Below are positions 8,115-15,854 of a stretch of 64,000 nt of DNA, in pieces. The first letter of the stretch is position 1, and each line of letters starts with the position of its first letter. The stretch lies in the NCBI GenBank assembly GCA_934247935.1, contig CAKQKE010000010.1, forward strand, positions 1 through 64,000. Reading direction: 5' to 3'. This DNA is from an uncultured Clostridia bacterium. GTDB taxonomy: Bacteria > Bacillota > Clostridia > Christensenellales > Borkfalkiaceae. The notes below the pieces were generated by a model, which worked only from the letters and a program-made list of their open reading frames with translations, was not told the origin of the DNA and made no database searches. A program made the position numbers and the translations under genes.

Positions 8115-9056
8115 TTAATTATTATTTTCTCTAACGCGCCATAATGCGGCAGGGTGATTTTTCACGTTTGCGATAATCTCCTTATTATTAAACAACAATT
8201 CAGGAGCATAAGCTTTTTCTTGTAGTTTAGATAAAAACTCTTTCTCCCCGTCCGTTAAAACAAGCAAATCTTTTACGTAGGCTATAACTATTTCCTTTGC
8301 CTTCTCTATGTCAAACTTATCATCTTTTGATATAACTGGTTTTAATTGAGTTTTATATTTTCTATAATCTAATCTTTCAACGTTTTTATAATCTAACTCT
8401 TGAATATCATAATCACCGCCGATGGCGTTATAAAATACGAGACATTTTCTTAAAAGTTTAGTATCCGTTATAACGTTATTTTCTATCATAGCATTTACGT
8501 CGTATAAATCTCTTGGCGTAGCGCGAGATAAAAGTGCGTTGATTTTACTTGCATAGAGTTCAATAGTGTTTAAGGTTAAAACCTCAAAATCTTCTACTAT
8601 ACCCTTCGTTAAAATTCTCTTTTTTTCAAGCGGTAAAACGTGACATCTATCCAAGAAGTTAATTTCAACCTTTATATTGTCACGATTGCCTGCGTTATTA
8701 ATGTAATTAAATAAGAACGACGTTAAAGCGAAATGGTCACGAGAATCAGCAAGCGAATAGCCTTCTTGCCACATATAATCGGTTAGGCGCTTTTTGAACT
8801 TCTTTTTAATTTCGGGCAACTCATCTTTGTTAACGTTTACGGTAAAATCCAAATCAATATCAACCGAAAGGCGCGGAAGCTCTACCGCAGTTAGATTTAT
8901 TGCCGTACCGCCTTTAAGCGCAAGTTTATCCTTAAAAACAACGTCGCTATTTAAGAATTTTAATATTTCGGAAAGTCGCAAAACCTTTTCCAAAGTATCT
9001 TTTATAAAGTTAGATTCTTGGGCAAGTCTTGTTAAATATTGTCTTGAAAATTCCAT
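8115..9056 (-). CDS. abiEii: AbiEii-family nucleotidyltransferase toxin
   Basis: A 313-aa protein with the nucleotidyltransferase signature GGTAINL (49-55) followed by RLSVDIDLDF, where Asp66, Asp68 and Asp70 would bind metal. This is the AbiEii/AbiGii toxin family of type IV toxin-antitoxin systems, whose characterised members block growth by adding nucleotides to RNA such as tRNA. It overlaps the last base of the antitoxin gene, so the two are co-translated. On a mobile element it should act in phage defence or island maintenance. Confidence 0.9.
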   Translation of the reverse strand: MEFSRQYLTRLAQESNFIKDTLEKVLRLSEILKFLNSDVVFKDKLALKGGTAINLTAVELPRLSVDIDLDFTVNVNKDELPEIKKKFKKRLTDYMWQEGYSLADSRDHFALTSFLFNYINNAGNRDNIKVEINFLDRCHVLPLEKKRILTKGIVEDFEVLTLNTIELYASKINALLSRATPRDLYDVNAMIENNVITDTKLLRKCLVFYNAIGGDYDIQELDYKNVERLDYRKYKTQLKPVISKDDKFDIEKAKEIVIAYVKDLLVLTDGEKEFLSKLQEKAYAPELLFNNKEIIANVKNHPAALWRVRENNN

Positions 9057-9793
9057 TAATATCCTCCGTTTTGGCGAGATTTGAGATATTTAGGTGCCAT
9101 AAGTTTCCATTTAGAATTAAACTCTATCTCTTTATACTCGTCTTGTAAAAAATATTTTATTTGATTGGTTAGTTTGCTATTACACTCTTCAAAGAACGAA
9201 TCGGTTAGCATAAACTTATCTTTGAAATGTTCTAATACGTAGCCTGCTTTTTGATAAAGAAATACGGAATCGTAGGCTTTTAACGTTTCAAGTAGTTTTA
9301 TTTCGTCCAAAACGCGAATTTGGTCAAGCGCATTTAAGATTTCATCAATTCCACCGCCTGCATCAATATCGTCAAGGCAGTCAATAACCGTACGTTCAAG
9401 CGACGTTACGCGAACCGCAGCAGTTACTATATTCATAATTTGAACGTCGTGTTTAGCGGGTTTGCGAATATAGTCAATATCATCAAAAGTAAAATCGTTG
9501 AAACGCTTTTTGCTACCCACCGTTACGGTATTAAAAACTTGATTAGCCACGCCAAAATATTCAAAGGCAGAATGATAGCACACGAAAGCATCCTCAGCGA
9601 TTTTTGTAGCAAGTTCAAACTTTGTCGTAAGCGGATATCCCGACACGTCAACGTGAACGTATAACCCGTTGCGAACCTTAACAATTTTTTTTGAACGAAC
9701 CTGCCCCGCTATCCAATTTTCGTATTGTTTATCATTTTTAAAATCACTTATAACGTCCTTTTTTGTAAACGTATAAGGTATAAATTTTGCCAT
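9056..9793 (-). CDS. abiEi: AbiEi-family antitoxin and autorepressor
   Basis: A 245-aa protein whose N-terminal part (ENWIAGQVRSKKIVKVRNGLYV) has the winged-helix start typical of AbiEi, followed by the conserved block around FVCYHSAFEYFGVA and VTSLERTVIDCLD. In the family this protein both neutralises AbiEii and represses the operon by binding promoter repeats. It is the first gene of the pair. Two similar ~54-bp repeats lie upstream and would suit that binding. Confidence 0.87.
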   Translation of the reverse strand: MAKFIPYTFTKKDVISDFKNDKQYENWIAGQVRSKKIVKVRNGLYVHVDVSGYPLTTKFELATKIAEDAFVCYHSAFEYFGVANQVFNTVTVGSKKRFNDFTFDDIDYIRKPAKHDVQIMNIVTAAVRVTSLERTVIDCLDDIDAGGGIDEILNALDQIRVLDEIKLLETLKAYDSVFLYQKAGYVLEHFKDKFMLTDSFFEECNSKLTNQIKYFLQDEYKEIEFNSKWKLMAPKYLKSRQNGGY

Positions 9794-9818
9794 TTATGTA
9801 TCCTCAAAATCAATTTTA

Positions 9819-10015
9819 ACCATTTTAACATAAAACACTACAAAAGTCAAGTGATTTGTGTAGGTTTGGTTAATATTTATTAATTCTATACCTAATTTAC
9901 ATATTTTCCGAAGAAAAAACGACGTTTTTAAGCATTTTAGGTGTAAAAAGCACGTTTTTAACCATTTCTGCACAAAACACTACGTCAAATAAGTGATTTA
10001 CGTAAGTTTAGTTAA
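9819..10015. promoter_or_regulatory. Two direct repeats upstream of abiEi (putative AbiEi operators)
   Basis: Segments 9819-9872 and 9961-10015 share the pattern ACCATTT..AAAACACTAC..AAGTGATTTxxGTAxGTTTxGTTAA. Each contains a weak dyad around CACTAC and GTGATTTxxGTAG. Known AbiEi proteins bind repeated inverted sites in their own promoter, so these are candidate operators. The assignment rests on position and repetition. Confidence 0.55.
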
Positions 10016-10035
10016 AACTTTGTACAAACAAAAAA

Positions 10036-10084
10036 ATATTTGCTCCAGATAATTGCATTAAATACAATTTTGCGGAGCAAATAT
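10036..10084. terminator. 11-bp perfect hairpin left of the duplicated hip-operator region
   Basis: ATATTTGCTCC (10036-10046) pairs perfectly with GGAGCAAATAT (10074-10084) over a 27-base loop. An A-run lies to its left and TTTTT shortly to its right, so it could terminate transcription either way. It separates the abiE module from the duplicated segment starting near 10,090. Confidence 0.5.
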
Positions 10085-10089
10085 GTAAT

Positions 10090-10385
10090 CGTTTTTATAC
10101 CATTTCGGGACTATTGTTACGTGTTTTTAGCGTATTATACCCAAACGGGTATATTTATTCTTTATCGTCATCCAAGATTTTATCTTCTTCGAGCTTTAAC
10201 GATTTTAGCCATTCTTCCTTTTGGATTATGATTACTTCGTAATTTATACTTCCACGGGGACAACACGACAATAGAAAGTTAAAATCTTTTAGCTTGTTGC
10301 GAATCTTATCGTTGGGGTCACAGGCTTCAATCTTCGGCTTACGATAAGCATTATATAAGATTATAAAACTTTTCCCACCTGTATC
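10090..10385. repeat. Left copy of a ~300-bp direct repeat bounding the defence cargo
   Basis: This segment matches about 24,610-24,950 in the same orientation. The shared parts are two operator-like palindromes (TATACCATTTCGGGA at 10,096 and ATACCCAAACGGGTAT at 10,137-10,152) spaced 40 bases apart, then about 220 bp encoding the last 72 residues of a small protein at over 90% nucleotide identity. The right copy has some 70 extra bases between the two parts. Recombination between the copies would delete the whole restriction operon and hipBST. Confidence 0.8.
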
Positions 10386-10580
10386 TTTTCTTTTTTCAAC
10401 TAAAATACTGAATAACTCGTTTTCCTTGACTGAAACAGCTACCTCATCAAAGAACCGTTTAATAAATGTGCGCTCAAAACGATTTCCTTCATCGTCATAC
10501 TCGTAGTACCCCATCATTTCTTGGAGACCATATTTTCTTTTTTCAAAGCTATCAATTGAAGGATACTCAAAGTCAACCAT
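10155..10580 (-). pseudogene. Truncated hypothetical gene; C-terminus duplicated at 24.7 kb
   Basis: A 141-aa frame with no domain that I recognise. Its last ~72 residues (from KSFIILYNAYRKPKIEAC to the acidic end) recur almost unchanged in the frame at 24,729. The frame continues upstream of its ATG for about 20 codons (IHGQLEDAIAIGCSALDC) to a stop, and no ribosome site stands out before the ATG, so it is probably the tail of a longer broken gene. The 10,581-10,712 gap holds only this remnant. Confidence 0.55.
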
Positions 10581-10712
10581 TGACTCTTTGGCACAATCAA
10601 GAGCACTGCAACCTATTGCAATTGCATCTTCAAGCTGACCGTGAATACATGCTCATATCAGGATGTTCGTAAACAACTTACATAAGTCGAGCAAAACTTT
10701 CGTCATTTAATA

Positions 10713-11504
10713 TCAATAAAATTTTTTCAGTCGATCGTAAGATATATCAATTCCTATTGAACGTAGCAACTCACATCTTTTTTCATATAGGGGCTTCAAA
10801 ATCACATCTATATCCGAGCCATAGTGAAGCCAATTATGGCATCCGCTACAAAGTGATACTACATTCTGCTCTCTGTCCAGATCTATGTCCGGAAAATTAT
10901 CTGCAGCATACAACGGGACCAAGTGATGTGGCTCTGTGTAGTTAATATTACTGTTCTTTCTTTTAAAAAGTTTATGCTGATCACTTACCTCACACATAAA
11001 GCATGCTTTATTTAATGCATTTTTAGCTACTGTTCTGCTACGCGGATACCGTCTTGTTTCAACAGAGGAAGCGGTCCTTGGTGCCCTTGGAGTATTATCA
11101 TACTCGAACGGAGTCGGAGCTGAATAAATTATGTCATTATTTAAAGATTCTATAAAACCACGTTCTTCTATAACTTCCTTAGCATAAGTACATTTACCTT
11201 TCTCATGTTCTAAAATTTCTTTTGCTTTCTGTCTTGATTTCAGGTCTACGCGTTCACTATCAATTATTATTTCCAGGGCCTCAAACTCTTGTCCAAGTGC
11301 AAATATATGCCTTGCCCTGGGTATTCTGAATCCCTGTCGTGCAGATCTTGCACGAGGGCTCTCTCTCAGTATTTTTTCTGCCAACACATCAGTAGGAATG
11401 GTTACATCCTTAAAATCATAGTAAAAGCGTACAAAAGCGGCCTTACCGATGGCATTTAAAGTTTCTTCAAGGCTTTCATATTTAGTATCGTTGTACTGCG
11501 ACAT
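10713..11504 (-). CDS. HNH endonuclease, last gene of the restriction operon
   Basis: A 263-aa protein with a C-terminal HNH fold: zinc cysteines C168-x2-C171 and C219-x2-C222, and catalytic-type residues H194, N214 and H223 in EPHHLVPL...REQNVVSLCSGCHNWLH. The N-terminal 150 residues show no known domain and probably recognise the target. AAGGAG lies eight bases before its ATG, and its start overlaps the end of vsr. Next to a C5 methyltransferase and Vsr, it is the most likely sequence-specific cutter of the set. Confidence 0.9.
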   Translation of the reverse strand: MSQYNDTKYESLEETLNAIGKAAFVRFYYDFKDVTIPTDVLAEKILRESPRARSARQGFRIPRARHIFALGQEFEALEIIIDSERVDLKSRQKAKEILEHEKGKCTYAKEVIEERGFIESLNNDIIYSAPTPFEYDNTPRAPRTASSVETRRYPRSRTVAKNALNKACFMCEVSDQHKLFKRKNSNINYTEPHHLVPLYAADNFPDIDLDREQNVVSLCSGCHNWLHYGSDIDVILKPLYEKRCELLRSIGIDISYDRLKKFY

Positions 11505-11922
11505 TATAATTCTCCTTTATACTTTCCGAAAGAAGTTTCAGCGAAAGTTCGCAACGACTCGCCTTTAACGAACATTCCCAAACAACAATTACTCTCCATC
11601 CGGATTTTTCCAAACACGTATAATCCCGTTTATCTCGTTCAATATTCTGAAGTATTTTTGTTTTCCAAAAATTTTCGTTGCTTTTGGGCCATACAAAATA
11701 TTTGCACCCCTCGTGTCCGTGCCAAAAACAACCATTTACAAAAATTACCGTTTTATATTTTGGAAGTACGATATCGGGAGTCCCGGGCAATCTTTTAACA
11801 TTCTTCCGATATCTGAAGCCTTGGGAGAAAAGGTATTTACGCACTATCTCTTCCGGCTTTGTACCTTTCCCCTTGATACATGACATATTATAGCTACGAA
11901 CTTCTTTACTATGAACATCCAT
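11482..11922 (-). CDS. vsr: Vsr-type very short patch repair endonuclease
   Basis: A protein of about 146 aa beginning MDVHSKEVRSYNMS, with KGKGTKPE, the PGTPD strand (Asp50), and FVNGCFWHGHEGC (His68) of the Vsr active site. Vsr nicks T:G mismatches formed when 5-methylcytosine deaminates, so it normally travels with a C5 methyltransferase, here directly upstream. I chose the ATG at 11,922, matching family N-termini and following GGGTGAG; a GTG three codons earlier (11,931) is possible. It overlaps the methyltransferase gene. Confidence 0.93.
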   Translation of the reverse strand: MDVHSKEVRSYNMSCIKGKGTKPEEIVRKYLFSQGFRYRKNVKRLPGTPDIVLPKYKTVIFVNGCFWHGHEGCKYFVWPKSNENFWKTKILQNIERDKRDYTCLEKSGWRVIVVWECSLKASRCELSLKLLSESIKENYNVAVQRY

Positions 11923-13198
11923 GTAACTCACCCAACACTTTGTCTATTTGCATAATCTGAAGAAAAATACCTTCAAGTAGTTTTACCGGAATACTGTTTC
12001 CAGCCATTCTAATAAGTTTGTCCCTGGGGAACAACTTTGTATTTTTATGTATCTCCGGATTACGTTTGATAACATTATCGAAATCACACTCACTGAATCC
12101 CATAAATAAGAAACACTCTCTCGGAGTGAGGTACCTGAATGTTCCTCTGCCTGGTATTCCACTTTCAAAATACAGATTACCAGAATTTGGGTTTCTGTCT
12201 TGTTTTGTAGTGATAGTCCGAATAACACTATACTGAGGATTTATAATATTCCCTGGTAATACCAGCTGCGGATTTTCATTCCATATTTCTCGTCTGGAAA
12301 CCGTGTCATTAGGCGTGCATGCTTCCGCTTCCAGACGATACTTTTCTACATTATAATCGATCCTGAGCAAATCCTCTATCGTGATTTTTCTGTAATGAAT
12401 CGATTTCCTATAGTCGTCGACTATGTCTTCCTCTCTTTTATGTTCAAAATAATTCAACACTATTTGGCGTTTTTGTTCGTTGTCACCAACATAAACACTG
12501 ATCATCAATAGTCTGGGACGGTTCTGAGGTAATCCGAAATCGCTTGCATTGAGATGAAAATGTTTGCTTACATAGCCAAGTTTCTCGAGGTCGCTTTGCC
12601 AGATCGCAAAATTTCCACGATGCCTTTCCGCCAGCAACGTAGGAACATTCTCCATAAGAAGATATCTCGGCATGCTTTTACCATTATCCTTCATTTCCTG
12701 AAGAACTCGTCCCACCTGCCATAACAAGCTGGACCTGCTACCGGAATCCTTGTCAATACCTTTGTTATACCCATGAAAAGCACCTACATTAGAAAGGTCC
12801 TGACACGGGAATGAATATGTAAGTATATCAATTTTTTCCGGCATATTTTTACCACTCAAAGAACTTACATCCACAAAGTTTTTGCTTCGTTTTATAGCGG
12901 CATATATTCTTCGGAGAGCATCAATAGAATACGAACGTAAAATCTTGTATTCCATTTTTTCTTTGCCATTATTGCTTAATGTATAAGGTTCTAATTCCTT
13001 AAGGACTTCTTCTTTTTTCAAAGAAGCTACATCTTCAGGCAATTCCGGAGAATGATGAATAGCATCATAGGCAATAAACGCATGTAAATCCCACTCACAT
13101 GTGCCTGTTGTTTTTACTTTTAATCCTAGATTTTTCAATGCTTTGGCCTGGCTGCCTATACCACTGAAAAGCTCTACTAAATTATATGTGTTTTCCAT
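11909..13198 (-). CDS. DNA (cytosine-5) methyltransferase
   Basis: A 429-aa C5 methyltransferase with motifs in canonical order: I (VELFSGIGSQAKAL), IV with catalytic Cys132 (SFPCQDLSNVG), VI (LMENVP), VIII (QNRPRLLMISV), a target-recognition region at about 230-330, IX (LTPRECFLFMGF) and X (GNSIPVKLLEGIF). It should protect host DNA from the operon's nucleases. The recognition sequence cannot be read from the protein. It lies between the PD-(D/E)XK gene and vsr. Confidence 0.95.
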   Translation of the reverse strand: MENTYNLVELFSGIGSQAKALKNLGLKVKTTGTCEWDLHAFIAYDAIHHSPELPEDVASLKKEEVLKELEPYTLSNNGKEKMEYKILRSYSIDALRRIYAAIKRSKNFVDVSSLSGKNMPEKIDILTYSFPCQDLSNVGAFHGYNKGIDKDSGSRSSLLWQVGRVLQEMKDNGKSMPRYLLMENVPTLLAERHRGNFAIWQSDLEKLGYVSKHFHLNASDFGLPQNRPRLLMISVYVGDNEQKRQIVLNYFEHKREEDIVDDYRKSIHYRKITIEDLLRIDYNVEKYRLEAEACTPNDTVSRREIWNENPQLVLPGNIINPQYSVIRTITTKQDRNPNSGNLYFESGIPGRGTFRYLTPRECFLFMGFSECDFDNVIKRNPEIHKNTKLFPRDKLIRMAGNSIPVKLLEGIFLQIMQIDKVLGELHGCS

Positions 13199-13230
13199 TG
13201 GATGGTACTGCTCCTGTTCTTATAATCCTT

Positions 13231-14133
13231 TTACCACATTGTGTAACTCACTGCATCAAGATCAATGGTATAAACAATATGAGTAATACCAGCCGGCAGT
13301 TGGTTGTTCTTAAAAGACTCCCTTATTATGTAAGGAAAAGATTCGTCAACAACATACTTTCTCTTCTCCAGAATTTTATACTTCTTATCACGGATGCTTG
13401 CACCACGTTCAAATCCCTGCTGCTGCAATTCCCGTTCAAGCTTGCCCGGATCATATCCTGCACTGATCAGTCGGTTTTTCATTTCATTGACAGAAACCCC
13501 CTCAATGGATTGCTCCATGCGCACGAAATACAAAAATAAAGGCTTCTTATGGACAAGCTGATGCTGACCAGCCACATTGATTTCCGCTCCGTATCTCTTG
13601 CATGTTGATTTGACTTCGCAACTCTCTGTTGCACATTCAATGTCATGACTCCCCATACGCAAGGCTGTCCATTCGGCAGAAGGATCGCTAATAAGCCTAT
13701 TTTCAAGAACGCACATTTCTGCGATAACGCTATAAATAGTTCTGTCCTTTATGTCATTCCCAACGAGCTCTCTCCATTTCTTCCACCAATCCAAAGGACA
13801 CGCGAGTAAAGCTGCTCTATCCTTGCCATTTTCACCAGGAGCAATGAGTTCCGCACATAAGGAAGCAAACTCATATCTGTACTCTTCAAAGGCAGAGATA
13901 AGCATAAGATAATTTGACGGATTTCCCTCAATAGAAAGAAGTCCGGTCCGGAATTTACAGCTGTTGAATTTTTCGGCAACTTCAACACCTGCGTCAACAG
14001 GAATCGCCACACCATAGCCATCCGGTATACGAACAACAAAAGCCATATATTCGTCCGCAAGACTATTAATCCGCATTGCTCCGTAAGAAGTCATAGATGC
14101 AAAGCTTTCTCTGATTTCTTCAAGAATTGTCAT
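13231..14133 (-). CDS. PD-(D/E)XK motif nuclease (DUF4420-like)
   Basis: A 300-aa protein with a restriction-nuclease core: Glu139 in VIAEMCVLE, Asp164 in GSHDIE, then E173-V-K175 in CEVKST, and a following QHQL helix. This order matches the PD-(D/E)XK family found beside Z1 and GHKL ATPase genes in predicted restriction systems. It would be the second nuclease of the operon besides the HNH protein. It starts 15 bases after the DUF6339-like gene. Confidence 0.88.
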   Translation of the reverse strand: MTILEEIRESFASMTSYGAMRINSLADEYMAFVVRIPDGYGVAIPVDAGVEVAEKFNSCKFRTGLLSIEGNPSNYLMLISAFEEYRYEFASLCAELIAPGENGKDRAALLACPLDWWKKWRELVGNDIKDRTIYSVIAEMCVLENRLISDPSAEWTALRMGSHDIECATESCEVKSTCKRYGAEINVAGQHQLVHKKPLFLYFVRMEQSIEGVSVNEMKNRLISAGYDPGKLERELQQQGFERGASIRDKKYKILEKRKYVVDESFPYIIRESFKNNQLPAGITHIVYTIDLDAVSYTMW

Positions 14134-14148
14134 ACTTTTATCCCCTGT

Positions 14149-14889
14149 TTATTTTCTAACAGAAACAGAATCAATATCTATTCCGGCATCAAAGAAAAGT
14201 TTCTTTGCATAACCTTCACAGCCGCCACTGCAAAGAGCTGGTTCTGAAACCATCATCCTTGCCGTATTCAACTTCATTATCACTCTGAATAAATCGTCTG
14301 TTTTTCTGTTCTTATTATAGTCGTACAGCACATCAGAAGGAATTGTACTGTAGAAAAATATTATCCATCTGTATGCTTCAATACACGTTCCTTTTTTGCC
14401 TGTTCTCTCAACGAAGTTAAGGATAGTGTCAGTCGAGCAATTAGAACTCTCTATAATTTTGCGCGTATTCGTTTCATCGTTTTTCCAGGAAAGGTGAACA
14501 TACCACCATATCTGCTTAAGCCAGACTCTTCCTGGGGTGCTCCAATAATGACTTTCATTATCTTTTCCCCATCTTGCCGCTACTACGTCCGGAATTACCT
14601 TTAACGATAAATATCTCCAGAAGCCGTCATCCGCAGCAATTCTCAATGAAAACCAACTTTGCTTTTTCAGGTATATGTACAAAAGGATTCCAAATTGAGC
14701 ATCAGTGAAATAATCTTGAATTTTAAGACCTTTTTCTTCAGCTTTGTTTAAAACCAAACGAAATAGCTTTGTGAGATCATTTCTTATAACAACATAATCG
14801 GAATTCACTTGGGGTAAATGCGGGTAGTTTTCTACCCATTCGCTCATTGCTTTTTCAGATCCCCCACGATTAAATGTTTCAATTTTCAT
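14149..14889 (-). CDS. DUF6339-like protein of the restriction operon
   Basis: A 246-aa protein resembling DUF6339 in the block RVWLKQIWWYVHLSWKNDETNT followed by DTILNFVERTGKKGTCIEAYRWIIFF (about residues 125-190). No catalytic motif is visible and the function is unknown. It starts on the last base of the 321-aa gene, so it is translationally coupled to it. The assignment is from remembered family features and is moderately sure. Confidence 0.7.
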   Translation of the reverse strand: MKIETFNRGGSEKAMSEWVENYPHLPQVNSDYVVIRNDLTKLFRLVLNKAEEKGLKIQDYFTDAQFGILLYIYLKKQSWFSLRIAADDGFWRYLSLKVIPDVVAARWGKDNESHYWSTPGRVWLKQIWWYVHLSWKNDETNTRKIIESSNCSTDTILNFVERTGKKGTCIEAYRWIIFFYSTIPSDVLYDYNKNRKTDDLFRVIMKLNTARMMVSEPALCSGGCEGYAKKLFFDAGIDIDSVSVRK

Positions 14890-15854
14890 TATTCCGTAAT
14901 TCTCCCGTCAAAAAATTTCCTCGTGCTGATCGAAAGCTTATCCGGCGAAGAAACATCCCACCCAAGCGTATAAGTAAAATAGCGAACAGCTTCACCTACA
15001 CTTCCTTGTTCCATTTCCTCATCGCTCAATATCTGCTCCAGATATTTTTCACTGCGAATTTTCTCAATTATACAACATAATGCAGACGACATTACTTCAA
15101 TCATTAGTTGAGGACAAAACGTTTTTTGTGTCCTGTCTATAAATTTGTAATACTTATGTGCTGTATTGATATTTATAGAAACTGTTTCCGAAAAAGAATC
15201 CGAGACAGGGTCTGTCCAGTCACACCTTACATACCATAATGGCTGGTTCTCTTCGTAAACTTCAAACACAGGAAACAACGATCCCGTACCCTCAATCCTG
15301 AGAATAAATGAATCAAGTTCACCAAGAACAAATCCTTCTTCATTTGCCAGGTGCGTTTCATCTTCTTTCGGAACACCAGCTTTCGCTATGTATAGTACTA
15401 CCGAAAAATTGACGTTTCCCCTAAGCTTAGCCTTAGAAAAGGTTATATCAATTTCACCTTCGCTGAAAGTATGACCCTGCGTTCCGGTAAAATCCTCACC
15501 GCTTACGCTAATCGTCATTATTGGCTTGGAACCTCGTTGCCTGGAATCAGGAGAAGTCCAAATTACAGATACGCCAAGTACGGCATCTCTGCAAGCGATA
15601 CCATCGGGGCCAAACAGTTTTCTGAATCCCCTGAGTGCAATTGCTCTTTTTATACACAAATTAAAATTGTCAGCATTCCATACGCCATCTGTTTTCAGGC
15701 AATTGACAGATGTCCCCACGTCAGCCGGTTCGTATTCGAGCTCTTTTTCACAACCGTTATGATTTACGTAATAGATTGCATATTTTTTTGCTTGAAAAAC
15801 ACCCTCCTTTAGTCCCTCATTAAGTGAGGGATAAAGAAATATTGGTTTTGACAT
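14889..15854 (-). CDS. Unknown 321-aa protein of the restriction operon
   Basis: I do not recognise this protein. It appears beta-rich in the middle (PIMTISVSGEDFTG, GEIDITFSKAKLRGNVNFSVVLYIAK), with a helical C-terminal part (LMIEVMSSALCCIIEKIRSEKYLEQIL). There is no signal peptide, membrane span or nuclease motif. GGAGGG precedes its ATG, which follows the stop of the GHKL gene directly. Tight coupling to its neighbours suggests a subunit of the ATPase complex, but that is inference. Confidence 0.75.
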   Translation of the reverse strand: MSKPIFLYPSLNEGLKEGVFQAKKYAIYYVNHNGCEKELEYEPADVGTSVNCLKTDGVWNADNFNLCIKRAIALRGFRKLFGPDGIACRDAVLGVSVIWTSPDSRQRGSKPIMTISVSGEDFTGTQGHTFSEGEIDITFSKAKLRGNVNFSVVLYIAKAGVPKEDETHLANEEGFVLGELDSFILRIEGTGSLFPVFEVYEENQPLWYVRCDWTDPVSDSFSETVSININTAHKYYKFIDRTQKTFCPQLMIEVMSSALCCIIEKIRSEKYLEQILSDEEMEQGSVGEAVRYFTYTLGWDVSSPDKLSISTRKFFDGRITE

